Of a stretch of DNA of 64,000 bases, positions 46,548-59,406 are shown piece by piece. The notes below the pieces were generated by a model. The model was not told the DNA's origin and ran no database searches. It worked only from the letters and a program-made list of their open reading frames with translations. The number at the start of each line of letters is the position of its first letter. The stretch's first letter is position 1. Source of the DNA: Puffinus mauretanicus. Its lineage: Eukaryota > Chordata > Aves > Procellariiformes > Procellariidae. The stretch is from assembly GCA_023333565.1 (NCBI GenBank), contig JAJKFH010002438.1:1550001-1614000 (forward strand), written 5' to 3'. A program made the position numbers and the translations under genes.

Positions 46548-48221
46548 GTGAGCGCCGCGGAGCCCTGTCTCCTCGGGGCGGCGGGGGGCTGCAGCCGGGC
46601 CCAGGCCGCCCCCCCCCGGGAAGGACAACACGTGTGGGGTGCCCACGGGCGGTTTTCGAACGCCTGCCGAGGCCGTTGGTCCTCTTGAGTGGCCCCGCTC
46701 ACCTGCAAGAGCCACCCCTCTCTTCGTGGAAGAGGGATCTCCCAGCTGTGCCTTCGTTTAACTTTCCCTGAGTGGTTTCTTCTCCCTTTCCGTGGCCCGG
46801 AGCCCTGTCTCCTGTGGATATTTCCACTGGTCACGCCAAAGGAATTACGGTCCCCACTCTGCGAGCGGACCCATCCAAGTAAGAGGCCAAGAAACCATGG
46901 CCAGCCAGTCAAAACGTGCCTCAGCGTGCCCCAAAATCTGTTTCGTAGTGAGTAATAAGCGATGGAGGCATGACAGAGAGCCTGGGACACAACACAGCGT
47001 GCACAGACTTTGGGAATGAACACAAAAAAAGAAAGACCTTTGGGGATGATATATGTATTTATACATTGGTGTACATACTTGGATTAAACCGATTTCTTCT
47101 GTATATTTATCACTAGGATTATTTTGCGTTTCGTCAGAGCAGATGACTTGAATCACAGCAAAGTGACAGAAGCAACTTGAGTCATCCCAGAGATGGAAAG
47201 CTTCAGACTGATTTGAGGAGCTCAGTAACTTAAGGAGCTGAGCATTCAACGTTGCTTGGGCTGTGGAGGCAGACCCTTCCCCTCCAAAAAAACCCCAAGC
47301 CCAAGAAGTCCCTGCAGGAAGGATATCGGGTGCTCAGTAGATGGTGCTATTTTCACCGAATCTGCCCTAAATAACCCACTGCCCCAGCATGGTAAGGGGA
47401 GCGAGTGGGTAAGGAGAAATCTGTTTTCCGTGGGGCACGGCTGAAATCCGGGGTGCTGGTACGTACTAAAAGACTGCTCAGGTCTTTGTGTGTGGCTGTT
47501 CTTTCACTAGGAAAAAAAGGCAGCCTGGGTGAAACAAAACAAATTGATGAAATCCAGAGTGTGGGTGGCCACTATCAGTTCTGGTTCACTTTGAGTCTGT
47601 TGCCGAGCACCAACATATGCAACCAGAGCTATGCTGTGGACAAATGAAATGTTATAAAATACTACACGCTCCTCAAAAAGTCATTAATGGCGTCACAAGT
47701 TGGGCACCCATTTGTATTGTCCATGTTCACAGTGTCAGACCTGGTTGTGGCCAGCCTCATTCCCCAGGTGCCCTTTCCTTCACAGGGGTGTTCTGAGATA
47801 CAGTTGTTCTGCATGTGGAGCCCATGGATACTGTATGGAGAAAAACCTCATAAAAATTGATTTTTTTTTTTTTTTATTAAATGCAGTACAATGATGTGCC
47901 TAGATGAACGAGGGAGTATAAATACTGAATAGTTCCCTGTTCTGTGAGCAACTCCCCATTTGAAGGATGGGAGGGGGAAATGATGTATGACCAGGGAATT
48001 GCAAACAGCAAAGAAAGAAAATGAACTGCAAGGCCAGCTGGAATGCTGGATTTCCCTATCTTTTGCATTCTTGACCTTACGGACCTCTCCATATCATTTC
48101 TGTATGTAAGCATTAACCATTTGTATTCTAAAGACACTTTGTAGTCCTGATCAAGTGTTTATCTCCGTTGCCTTAGACACTGCACAGGCAGTTGTCCCTG
48201 CTCTGAAATCTGACACTTTAC

Positions 48222-48262
48222 ATCAGTGTTTCCCAACCCTTTCTCAGCTCAGACAACTATTT
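48222..48262 (+). mobile_element. possible hAT-type transposon terminal sequence
   Basis: CATCAGTGTTTCCCAACCC followed by TTTCTCAGCTCAGAC resembles the terminal inverted repeat of Charlie-like hAT elements, which begins CAGTGGTTCCCAACC or a close variant. The matching inverted end was not found within the next few hundred bases, so this would be a one-sided fragment of an old nonautonomous copy. Confidence 0.35.
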
Positions 48263-49142
48263 TGCTGCGACATGCACTGTCTCCCCAGAAGACCCTGCAC
48301 ATCCACACCTTTAAATGGAATGTAACACTTTGCTGAAGCTACCAAAAATTTCTGGGTATCTTGCCACAGCTTGTCAAAGGAATCAAGGCATTTTTTATTG
48401 TGATTGCTACTTTGTTCCAGTGTTACATTCGGTTTAAGTGTGTGGTTATGTGGTATTGTTGGCTATACCAGCTGCAGATTTAGCGAAGTCCCTCCCCACA
48501 CATGCTATCAGCTTGTGCTCCATGAAATGACTGTAGTGCTGTGCAACCCCTAAGCTACCATGGTTGTATCTAGACTTGAAAACTATTGCTGGACATAAGC
48601 GAGAAAGAGGAAGATTTGGGAGAGAGGCAGAAAGTTGAAAGGACTCACCAAGAACACATCTGAGGACCAGCGATGGCTGAGCTCAACCTGTTATCCTAGA
48701 GTCTTACTTCCTTACCCAGTGCTTCCTACAAGACAGTGGTCAAATGATAGTTCTGAGTCAAACATCTCACAAGTAATTTAACGGATAGCCTGTGTCATCG
48801 GGTTGCCTGTTTTTGGTGCAAGAGCTGCTAGGTACCCCAAATCCCTGGTTGGGGAGAGAGTGAGTCAGTCCAGCTCAGTTCCAGCCCCTAAGTGAGGAAC
48901 AGGGACACATCAGGAGACAGTATTGTCTCCCACCTGTGAGCCACTCAGGTTCCTGGTGTTCCCCTTCCTTCTTTAAGGCACATCGTATGTGCCTCATGCC
49001 TCTTGACCACATGAAAATTACAGTGCGTGGTTCATGCGATAAAGAAATTTGGCCACAGCTGCATTTTACTCATGACAAGCCTTCTTCCTCCAGAACTGTG
49101 GGTACTGAAACTCCAGAATGCACTTGAGAAGGCCTCAGGGAT

Positions 49143-49185
49143 CTTTCTAGTTGAAAAGCACTATATAAATGTAAGACATTACCAT
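49143..49185 (+). repeat. possible SINE/LINE 3'-tail motif
   Basis: GAAAAGCACTATATAAATGT followed by AAGACATTACCATTT matches a motif seen at the 3' tails of many vertebrate SINE and LINE families, namely AAAGCGCTATATAAATGTAA and then an ATT-rich end. The body upstream is too decayed to assign. Confidence 0.35.
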
Positions 49186-50714
49186 TTTACTTTAAATGAA
49201 AAGCAGTGTATTGGAATCCAAAAAATGAATAAACTGGCTGCACTTTAGAACAACTCTCAGAAAGAATGATGCACTGGAAATACTTAACAAGATAAATCCC
49301 TTTTTTATTAACATTATAGCCAAAAGTATATAGTCATTCTATTGTATAAGTGTCATGGGACATATGTAGTATGTAGTTTGGTATTTTGGTATCTTATGAA
49401 TCAAGTATTATGTATTTTAATTGCCTGTTGGTGTTTGTATTTCTTTTCAGCCCAACTGCTGAATTAAAAGCAAAATCATCCTTTAATTACTTGAGTTGTC
49501 CTCTTTGTGGGGTGGGGAATTGCATTTTACTCCATGCCTGTACCATACCTGGCCTTTGAGTGTTACCATAATACAACCTTAAATAATAATAATAACAATT
49601 TTACTGTGGCAGAAACAAAGTGGAGTACAGAGGCAGCTGCTGTGGGATTCCCCTTGCTTAATTTTAGCTGTCTGAAAGCAGACGTCTCGTCTAAGCAGGT
49701 CAGGTAGGCTGGGGGAGAGAGAGGTACCTCCAGAGGGAGATTCATGCCTCCTACCTCAGGTGTCTGTATTAGAATTGGATTAATTGCTTCTGGAAGTGCT
49801 TCTGCTGGTTATACAAGGCAGCGGCCTGACAAGCTTCAGCTAGATGCCTTCCTCAGAAATTCTTTAGCTGTGTGTAATTCCTTTACCCAAAGTGGCAAAA
49901 TGCCTCTCCATTACCTCCATTACCTGCTCCCATTTGTAAACAAGAGATGAGCACTGCCTGTATACCAGTATTTTTATTCCACATAACATGGAGAAGCACT
50001 GACTTACATCATAGGAGAATGTGGTTTGCTTTATTCCAATGTAGCCACTTTAAATGTTTTTTTCTAGATTTTTAATTTAATCAAAGTAAATCAACTGGCA
50101 TGCAGGTTGCTATGAAGGTTTTTCCATACCATAATTCTGGAGAAACATCAGTTAAGTATCTGAAGAAACATCTGCTATGCACATAGATGTATAAATATAT
50201 ATAGGAGCTGAACAATATGACTTTTGAGTTTGCAGGGGTTTCTTTACACAAAGCCAGGGGCATAAAAGGGATTTCCTCCAAGTTTTCCTGTGTATTAATA
50301 ATGAAGATCAGGATGCCACCTTTGTTTCCTCCCCTTCTGAGCATACAGTGAAAGGAAATGGTTCTGGATCGAATCACAAAGAGCAGTGGAAAAAAACAAA
50401 CTACACTCCACGCTGGCACTCAGAAGTTTAATTATCCAGCGTGCTGCATCTTTATGGAAGGAGGAGACAGATAAATCCCATATGTTAATAGTTGGCCCCC
50501 TGTGGCTGACCTTTGGCTCAAATATTCCATATTGTGATTAATGTTGCACAGTTGGATCCAAAACATGCTCATTCCCCAGGCTGCAGAAAAAAGGGGGATT
50601 TAATTTACCTTCCAACAGCAGAATTTCATTTGATCACTCTTTTGGAGACTGATTTTATCCCTGCCTGTAGGTTGGCCTCTGAAGAGCTGTTCTGCGTTTC
50701 CTCAGCTAGGACTC

Positions 50715-50840
50715 TTAAGACCCAGCTTCTCGTATTGCCTCCACTACTGGCTCGCTGGGCAACCTGAAATAAGTCATTTTGCCTCAGTTTCTGGTCTAGT
50801 AGAACAGCAAAAATAACTGTGACTTCCTTGCTGACACAGT
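50715..50840 (+). mobile_element. MIR-like SINE fragment
   Basis: TTGCCTCCACTACTGGCTCG, CTGGGCAACCTGAAATAAGT and CATTTTGCCTCAGTTTCTGG, then CAAAAATAACTGTGACTTCC, follow the MIR order GCCACTTACTAGCTG, CTTGGGCAAGT, CACTTAACCTCTCTGTGCC and CTCAGTTTCC, then the GGGGATAATAATACTGACC-like end. It is a clear but old copy in plus orientation. Confidence 0.75.
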
Positions 50841-50899
50841 TTGAAATTTGCAGATAGAAGACACTAAACAAGGTGCATCTTCAGACAAAATTAGATATT

Positions 50900-50920
50900 G
50901 ACCTCTAGAATCTAGAGGTC
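50900..50920. repeat. 21-bp palindrome
   Basis: GACCTCTAGA and TCTAGAGGTC are perfect 10-base inverted arms around a single central A. Symmetry ends immediately outside. It lies about 60 bases after the MIR fragment. It could be a chance palindrome or a protein-binding dyad. Confidence 0.75.
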
Positions 50921-53900
50921 TCACAAGATTAGGTCAGAAAATCATAGCTGCGCTTGGATCATGGTTTTCTGGCCACCTTCTCCCCTAATCTTGCAGTTCT
51001 TATATGCCATAGATTGTGTTTGCCTTCTCATGTCATTGTAGTAATCTTACATCATTCTAATAACGTAAACTGTACCACTGGCCCTGGCATACAGAGAGAA
51101 GCAGGCATGAAGGCTTCTGAGCCTATGTGTCAGTTTGATCCTGAAGGACACAGGATCTGTGGACACGATACATATCCCATATATTACAAATACACAATGC
51201 ATAGCACTCCGTGGCACTTTTCTGGGGAAATCAGATCCTCAAACATATGGTAATAGGTGGGCTCAGAGTCGCAATGCAGAACATTTTAACAGACTCAAAA
51301 AACACGTCACCGGCATCTGCTATAGGGTTAAAGCCTTGAGGTGCTGCGATTAATAATACCAGAATTCCTCCCCATCTGACTTCTCTAGAGTCAGGTCTGA
51401 CACAGAAAGCCTCATCCGTAGCTAATTAAAGACATTGCTAAAATTGCCACAGCCTCAAGTGAGTTTAGACTGAGCCCTCATTTCTGCCTTCCTCCTAGAC
51501 GAGATGAAGCAGCAAAGCCTCATGAAGGCTTGGAAACTGCTCCTGCTCCTGTGGAGATCACAAGGAATTTTGCTTGGACTGGGCCTATAAAGACATGCCC
51601 AGCTGTCTTCCCAGGGATGACACAAAAAAGTCCATAAAAATACAGCTGCAATAGCTGGAGACACGGAAAAACGTGAGACAAAGCCTCTGAGGAGGTCTGT
51701 CCCTACCTCCAGCCAGGACACATCTGGACTGTTGTGCAGGCTGGGCAAATTTTTCCATTTCCAAGCTGTTTTATGTACCAAAGATGACAGGCTGTTAGCA
51801 GGCTGTACTCGGGGTGGCCTTACGGCAATTGAAGCAGACAGTCTCGTATCGTTTCCCACTAAAGCAAATAATCAAGTGCTTTTTCCCCCATGAAAGAAAA
51901 AACAGACAGATATTCTCCGTGCTCTGAACCATAAAGTACATGCAAATTGCAAGTGGCAAGTAGCTTTTTTTCTGTCTTTCGTGTAGTAATGATTGCACTC
52001 CAAAGACTTTCCATGGGCCACATACACGCTTGCAGAGGAACATGCACATGGATCAAGACTCTACAGCATCTTCCATCACAGGATCTCAAAGTGTTGGTTA
52101 AATCTAACAACTGTAAGAAATCAATAACCATGCCATTTCCAGCATGTCTATCACCAGAATATATAAGCATGTCTAATTTAGAGATGAAAAACTACAGATT
52201 TTCATTTTCTGAGAACTGCCAACCCTAGCTGAAGTTAATGGGAGCCTTAGAGATCACCACAACTGAAAATAAAGTGGGAAAAGAGAAGAAAAAACACGTC
52301 ATACTTGCTGGCATTTGACCTCCAAAAGCAGAAAGTTTAACCTCTAGGTGTTGAGTTCCCTGTATTTCTATGTGTCATTTCCTATGCAGAAATCCATGAA
52401 CACAGGTCACACTGTGCAGAGCAGCGAGTCTTGTGCAAGCTCAAAGTCGCAGACCTTCTGCGTAAGCTCTGCAAAATCAGTGGGTACATGCACAGCATGC
52501 CCAAATAGTTTTGAGTGTGTCCAAGTCCCCTTGCATGGGCAGATTAGCCCTGCTTATCATACTACAACTTCTGAGCTACAATTCTTCTACAATTCTGAGC
52601 AATTCTTCTACAATTTCTGAGCACCTAGAAATCCTTAATATTAGCCAAGCTGCTCTGGTTTTCCATAAATTCCTAGAAAAACGGAAAAAGCCACAGGATG
52701 GCAGATGACTTAGAGAAGTGGTAGAGTTGACAGAGACACCCAAGGCAACACACTGGGCTAGTAGCAATTCTGGGAACAGGAGTCAGAGCTCCTGGTTCTC
52801 GCTGTCCCAGTAACAGGTAGGTTGCACACGGGAGTGCGTCCTCACCCCAGAACTGGTTGAGGTCTGTGATCTGCGTGTGACGTCTCTGGCTGGCTCAGGC
52901 ATGTCTTAGGCAGTTGCACCGTGAAATTCTGCCTGCATTTCTCTCTGGCCCTGCATGCTACTAGGACTTCTGGGGTCATTCTTCCTGGGGAAGTTGTGCT
53001 AAAATAAGTTCAAAGTCTCTCTGATTCTTTCTCAGTGAGTCATTCATCACGAGAGTGCTTGTCTTCGTCTTCTAGACACATGGGGAAAACTGTGGGAAGA
53101 AACTGAAGAGACAAAGTAAATGAGTTAGCATCCCAGGGGAAAGCAGAGCCATAGCCTGCCCTTCCAACCATGGCTTCAAAGCTGGGTGACAGCGTATTGT
53201 GTATGATCAAGAAAGAAAATATGGGGGACACTCTATCAGAGCCTTCAGCAGCGGGTAGTGAAGGCACAGTGTGAGCAAAATAGATCCATTTCAGCTTAAT
53301 CAGCTTATGATCTCAGCTGAGTCTCTAGTCACCAGTTCTAATATAAATAATAACAAAGAGTAATGACAGCAACATTAACTGCAATAAGCAGTTAACAGAA
53401 ATGGATTTTCAACTTTTTTTCCTGGTTTCTCACTTGAAATAAATCATTATTCTGTCCCTAACTCTTCATTTTTATTATCCACCCCCTGTGGTTTAGTAAC
53501 CAGCTGGCATTCCTTATAAAGAAATCAGCAGGTTGATTGAGGCTGTGGCTACCCTGAAGTCCTCTGAGGCTTTCTTATTGACTGACCATATCTCAGATAA
53601 GGTTGCCAGTAAATTATAGCTCTGCTTAAGAGCATCTGCCTCAGGGCTGCTCTGCCTTCATTATAAAACCTGATCTAATCCTGCATGTCTCTTCAATTAT
53701 TGGAGAGTACAATTCAAGAAGTGGCTTCCCCAGTGAACATGAAATGAGATAAACTATTCCTAAGTAAGGTAAACACGAATACTCAGGAGTGAAACTAAGC
53801 ATTTCCAGGCCAGTCTCCTTCTGATTTCCATGTGGTTTCCAACAGAATTACATATCACCATTCCTGTTAATGTTGGTGTTATTTCACCACAAACTGAGTT

Positions 53901-55304
53901 AAAAATTGGATGTCCATACACCGGTCAGTGGAACTACTTGTAAGTATTTCTGTCGGCAAGAGCCACGTGTGTGACCGTTCAGGTGACAACCCTAGGAAAT
54001 GTATTGGGTAAGTCACTTGCTTTAGGCTCCCCAGTCTGCCACAGAAAGCCTTGGGAGATGCTTCATCTCCACGCCAAGATACAGGAAAGACATTTCAGTT
54101 ATGAGGTCAAGGAATGTCAGAGAGCAAATGGAAAAGGAACAAGCTTATCTTAACATTTTTGCATGTTAGGGAGATAAATTATGTCTTGGATTCCAGCATG
54201 AGTTCAACACATCAGTGCTGATGGAGATGAGTTGGTCCAGCTTATAGCTCCGTGAACGAAAATATCTCATGTTGTGGAAGCATCCTACCGTACTGAATAA
54301 AAGGTGAATAAAGGAGCCTGTTAGTGCTCCTGTTGGGTCAGTACCTGCTCCAAGTTCCAGTAACTAAGACAACTGCTATCACTTTCTGTGGCCTTCCACA
54401 CACATCACAGCACCAATGTCCAGCTTTGCCTCAGCTCTGGCCTTTCTTGAACCTCACCTTTTGTGAGCACCCTTTCACTGGAGAAAGGGTTAAGTTGCAT
54501 ATTGTCTTTATACAAATGTAAAAAGTATGTTTGAGCACTAGTAGATAGATGACTTTTATTTACAGCTTTGTATTTTCATCTGGATAAATAGGAAGAAACA
54601 GAAGGATTTATTTCATTCAGGGGCAAATGTGCATCTAGCAACTAATGAATGTCATCCGTGAACCCAAGCCAAGGGTTGATTCAATGTAACAGTAATGACT
54701 TATTCTAATTGTGCATTAAAACCCCAGATTATGTTTATTCCACAGCATTTCTTTCTGTCTAAGGAAAGTTTATTACTCACCCAGCTCCAAATACAGAGCA
54801 AATTTTGCCATTTCTGGTAGGAAATGATCAAGCTGTCTCATTGCTGCTATCATCTATGTGTGTGCTGTTCGTTAGATCATTAATTTGTGCCAAACTAGAT
54901 TGGGATGTCAGATGGTAGAAGGAGGAGCACTCATCTGAGGACACATGCAGATCATCCTTCCTCAACCTCAACCTACATTGCCAGCCCAAGGAAGCACTGT
55001 CTGTCCTGTGGACGGGCCTCATAGGATCCTCTTGGAAACCTCTTTTCTTGGACTTCCTCCTGATCTGTCATAGTATGAAGACATAAAAAGACCGTAAGAG
55101 TGGCTGCAGTGTTCAGATTACAAATCTGCCTGGACCCATCTCCAGCAGTGAACAAAAGTAGATGCCCAGGGAATACTACAAGAAAAGGGCAAACATACAT
55201 GATACCCCAATCACAGCCTCCAGCCACCCACAGCTTCCTGAGCTGGATGTAGATTTCTGCTAATTTCTACAAATAGATGTAGATTTCTATAAATAACTCA
55301 ATAG
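50921..55304. other. noncoding sequence, a small tandem duplication
   Basis: Unique sequence with no recognised gene. It contains the 21/22-bp tandem duplication at 52,579-52,621 and a possible, very weak MIR remnant near 52,770-52,815 (CAGAGCTCCTGGTTCTC). Two copies of GATGTAGATTTCT occur 29 bases apart at 55,246 and 55,275. Confidence 0.4.
52579..52621 (+). repeat. tandem duplication, 21-22 bp unit x2
   Basis: CAATTCTTCTACAATTCTGA plus G is immediately followed by the same unit with one extra T. The copies differ at that one position, so the duplication is recent or under little change. Confidence 0.85.
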
Positions 55305-55415
55305 ATCTTTTTCCCTTGAACCTGTCCAGCCTCCCCTTAAATTCATGTAAGATTTTGGCAGTATCTTTTGGCAAGAAATTGCAAAGCTCAATAGTCTTCT
55401 CATGGGAGAGGATAC
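55305..55415 (-). mobile_element. ancient L3/CR1-like LINE fragment
   Basis: Plus-strand blocks TTTTTCCCTTGAACCTGTCC, TTTTGGCAGTATCTTTTGGC and AAGAAATTGCAAAGCTCAAT follow the order of the reverse complement of an old amniote CR1/L3 ORF2 end: TTTTTTGAACCC, then GGCATCCACAACATCC, then TCTGGCAAGGAGTTCCACAG. This corresponds to the region just before the family's stop codon. Divergence is high; the assignment rests on block order. Confidence 0.55.
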
Positions 55416-58400
55416 TGTGCTACCACTGGTTAGAAATATGTTTTGTAAATGGTAATCACGATCACTTAATACAATTTTTCTTACAGGAAACATGATCCTA
55501 CAATCAATGGAGGCAAACTTCTACAGGCTTCTCTGGTGTTGGATCTCAGCAATATGGTTTAACCCAAGGCCCCTCAAAATCAGCAAGAGATTCGTAACTT
55601 TAGTTAGGTCCACAATTCCTAGCTGCCAGAAAAAAATATTCCAAATTACGACTTAGTCAAAGTGAGATTTAACCTCTCCTAAGTAGCCAGTATCCTTTAA
55701 TGCAGTCTGGCTTTGTAATACTACTTTGGTTTCCAGCAGGATTCATCAAAACATTGATTTCACTTCAAAAAAAGCTACAGAGTGTTTCTTAAGGAAAGAT
55801 GAAAGGATGAATGCTAATGAATGGTGAGTGGGGCTGCCCCACTACAAACAATTACGGAAACAAATAGGTCCAGTAAAAAGCTCTGTTCTCATTTACATGG
55901 CTACAGCACTCATCTAGCTAAATTGTGTCCCCTTTTATCAAAGGATTTAAATCTGGATGATCTCCTTGTAATTCCCTCAAATTTATACCATTTGTATTCT
56001 GATTTTGATCAGCTCTTTTCTACTGTGCTATTAACTAAGGCAGAAGTACCCTGTAAATACAGTGTACTTCCCTTATATATGTACTTACAGATAACTTCAA
56101 TATTTCCCCGAACTAGACGTGCCACCATGACCCATATAGTCAATATGTGTTGCATTTGCATTCTTTTATAATGCAAGTCAGTTGTAGAGTTACGTACAAA
56201 TAGATCTCAGGGGGCCCTGGCCTCCCAGCTGTATTAAATAAATCCCCATAAGCACAAAAGAGGAAGAAAAGGAAACAAAAAAGCTTCCTGCTAGCTTTTC
56301 CTGGAAGCATAGAAGTGAAGTAATTCGCTTTAGTGTCTTGTAGAAATAAAGGGTAGTTAGAAAATATCAGAAACGAACCTTTACAAAAATAGAGTCCTAG
56401 AAGGGAAATAGTAAACATCTTGCCTGTAGAGAAGAATGGAGTTTTCCCAGTGCATTCGCTCACCGTCACAGCCCTGCAGAAAGCGCTTAATCCTTACTCA
56501 CACTAAATGTCCTTGTACTGTGGAAATCACAAGGGGAACGCACACCGCTTGGATGGACATAGTTACGGGGTGGGGTTTTGGCAGTAGTTTATATAAACTC
56601 CTCTGCCTTGTTGTACTGAGTTGCAAATTTGTGTCTTTATTGATGCACATACAATACTCAAGCTGACTCTGACTTGATAAAAGGAGCTATTTAGGCATAA
56701 TTTCTGGTTTTCTTGCAAAGTATTTAAATGAAAACTTGAAAACAATTTTGTTTTAGTTTAAAATAAAACATTTTTTCAGGGTTTGTTCATGTATTAACCA
56801 AAAAACACATGCCTTCCTAAAACTTTTGACAAATATTTCCATTTAGTCTAAAAACATGTTTCCGGAAAAAACTTCTTTTGGAGATACCAATTCTTCTAGA
56901 AAAACTGATGTTAGACTTCTGGTTATCCCAGGCAAACCCTGTAACGTGGGTGATTCTCAGTTTGTTCTTCCTTGTGGGCACCTTATGGGGCCCTCCTATG
57001 CATTAAGCCCTGGACAAGTGGCATATCCATTGCCTTTAACACCAAGTCTTCCCCTGTGTGTATCTCATTATCTGTAGTCCCTGGATTTAATGGCAGTGGA
57101 GGGATATTTCATTCATCTCCTATAATGAGCGGTGTTTTTCCATATGTCCCTTCCCAGAGAGACAGAATGAAAAATCAATGTGTTTTGTTTGTTTGTGTAT
57201 GTGTTGCAGGGTGGATTTTGGAGAGGGAAGCTCAGTAGTGTTTAGTCATGGTCCTTTGGTTTTGTCCACTGATCTCATTGTCCTGGTCTCACAGCATCCA
57301 GAGTCGAGACACACATTTTGTTAGTAATTAAGTGAATGGAAAAAGGCTGGCAAAAGTTTGGCCCATGGCACATTTCATTTCACAGGCTGTTGAGATCAGG
57401 GGATCAGAGAGAGCAAGCTGAAGCTTACAGTGTCACCAGCTCTCCTAGGACCTGCCATGTCTTGCATACAAACATGATTTTACCAGTTCGAGCACCGAAT
57501 CTGAAGCCCTGTTTGTATATGACAGCGTGTGCCAGATGAGTTTTGTTTTGCAGAATCCAAAGTCTGTAATCAAAAGTCCCTGACTGGGAGGTGTTAGTTA
57601 AATGGTTCTGGTTTCAATCCATCTCCTTTGTTAATCTTATTATTCAACGACTGCTTAGAGTCATCCCATGCTCATTTAAACTAAATACATAACCCAATTA
57701 AAACAATCCTGAGCTATTTACATCTACAGAAGCAGAGTAAATTTCAGTGCTTCTGACATTTTAGATGGTTCAGACCTCCAGAGCATGAATATCTGTATTG
57801 TCACTTTATCTTCTTTCATCTCAACCGTCATTAATAAATTGCACATATGGGTTAGGAGGTTGTCGTATTTCATATATGATGCAATAGTTCCAGTCAGTTT
57901 CCTTAATAAACCAGCACCTAAAGAAATTACTGGATATTGAAATCCCCTGATATGGCTCTATGTCCGACTACAGGATACAGGACTTAGGTCTGCAAATCCA
58001 CTTGGGATCATGGGAATGTGCTGAAGTGATGGCAAGAAAGGACAGAGGAAAAGGGTTGAGCTGGAATTATTCGGTCCATCAGCACAACGGCTTTCCTAGC
58101 AGAGCTGGAGCCTTACCAAAGGCCTGATGGCTCTCTTGCTGTAAGAAATAATCTGCTAACTAGAGAGCTCACAGTGGAAGGAAACAAGGAGAAGGGGGTA
58201 GTTAGACGGAAACAATGAAATGCTTTTCTCATCAACTGTACTTAAACCCAGCTGCAAGCTGATCTGTGTGCTAGGAACCGGCAAGCAAGGTCTTTCCAGG
58301 GGATTCTCACAAGGTTGCGATTAAAAACAAGGAATGCTGAAGAAATTAAAATGAGAACTTAACTAAAACAAGGGCAGGAAACTCATGGCAAACATAGAGC

Positions 58401-58727
58401 TCAGCAAATAACTCCAAGCATATAATTTCTTCCATGGATTTTGTACCATTTAAGTTCACAAACTGTTCATGAACAGATTGCAAAATTAAAACAAGCAAAC
58501 AAACGAGAAAACATTTATTCATTATTGGAATAACTGATATGCAATATGTTATGAGTTAGAGATAATTCTTGGTCTCCAAATTGTATCAACCAGGATTTTG
58601 TGACTGTCATAATTCGCACAGTGTAGCTTTGTCACATAAGTCAGATGGCTCTTCAGGACTTAAAACCAGCACAATTCACCTCAGCAGTGAACTGAAAGCT
58701 TTGATGTATCAAAGACAGCAGAGGACC
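55416..58727. other. noncoding sequence
   Basis: No gene or repeat was recognised in about 3.3 kb. A strong acceptor-like site (TTTGTTTGTGTATGTGTTGCAG without its first two bases, ending at 57,208) is present, but no donor or recognisable coding block follows within a normal exon length. Confidence 0.4.
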
Positions 58728-58940
58728 TAGGGGAGCTGGAGAAGGTACAGAAAGGCAGCTGAAGTCAAGGGGATGGAGCAGCTGCCTTACCAGGAGAGAT
58801 GGGAAAGGTTGGGACTCTTCAGTTTGGAGAAAAGGCAGCTGAGAAGGGATATGACTGAGGTCTACCAGCTCACAAAGGTGGTGGGTAAGGTCAAAGAACA
58901 AAGTTATTCACCCATCCCTCGATACTATAACTAGTACAGC
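58728..58940 (+). mobile_element. ancient L3/CR1-like LINE fragment
   Basis: Blocks GGAGAAGGTACAGAAAGGCA, GGGGATGGAGCAGCTGCCTT, ACCAGGAGAGATGGGAAAGG, TTGGGACTCTTCAGTTTGGA, GAAAAGGCAGCTGAGAAGGG and ATATGACTGAGGTCTACCAG align in order with the old amniote CR1/L3 ORF2 segment that translates as [40 protein letters not shown]. It carries in-frame stops and is dead. It covers the same part of ORF2 as the start of the CR1 copy at 12.1 kb but belongs to an older lineage. Confidence 0.75.
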
Positions 58941-59406
58941 ACCCCAAGAGGACCAACTGCTTCTTGGAGGGATCCACCGAGCTGATGCACTGCTGCCAAG
59001 GGTGCTCTGCCCGGGGGCACAACAGCACCAGGCAAGGCAAGCAGGCCTCCCAGATAAAACAATGGTCATGGCCAGAAGGTGGTGGAGAAAGACTTGCAAC
59101 TGTACCATTGATCTGAGCATTCAGGCATTTCTTATGTCCTTAATCCATTTGGCGTGGGGTGCCCTTCACACAGGATAACTAACCTGTAAACAAAATGAGT
59201 CCAAGTTGTATAAACTTGCACAGGTGTGGAAGAATGTGTGAATGACACCATCATAGATTTGCCCACCTTGATTTTGGTTTGAACAGTTCAGGTCAGATCC
59301 CACATCCCTGCTCATGTGCTTGGACTAGTAGATGGATTCCTTGCTAGTCCTGCAGGAGCTGGGCTTCCCAACATCAGAAATGCTACGAATTAAAAGTGGT
59401 AGAACG

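Larger units (their letters stand above)
45590..46680. promoter_or_regulatory. CpG island promoter
   Basis: A sharp change in composition: about 1.1 kb of very GC-rich, CpG-dense sequence (blocks such as CCGCGGGGGTGCCCCGACC, GGGGCGGGCC and CGCGGAGCCGGCCCGGCC) inside otherwise A/T-rich DNA. It has several GC boxes (Sp-family sites) near 46,385-46,408, no clear TATA box, poly-C and poly-G runs, and splice donors facing both directions. In vertebrate genomes such islands mark gene promoters. The left donor at 46,190 implies minus-strand transcription and the donor at 46,547 implies plus-strand transcription, so the promoter may be bidirectional. The gene or genes it drives cannot be named from this window. 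Confidence 0.85.
46681..50714. other. noncoding sequence right of the island
   Basis: Mostly unique sequence. It includes a possible hAT transposon end near 48,222 and a SINE/LINE-tail-like motif near 49,150, both listed separately, plus an 18-T run near 47,860 and AATAAT repeats near 49,583. A 36-nt exon-like block at 49,668-49,703 (acceptor TTGCTTAATTTTAG, donor GGTCAG followed by GTAGGC) was seen but is unsupported. Confidence 0.4.

Noticed and set aside
46118..47023. 301-codon open frame on the minus strand across the CpG island
   Set aside because: GC-rich sequence has few stop codons; the translation is low-complexity Pro/Gly/Arg/Ser without domains, and several overlapping frames on both strands are open as well.
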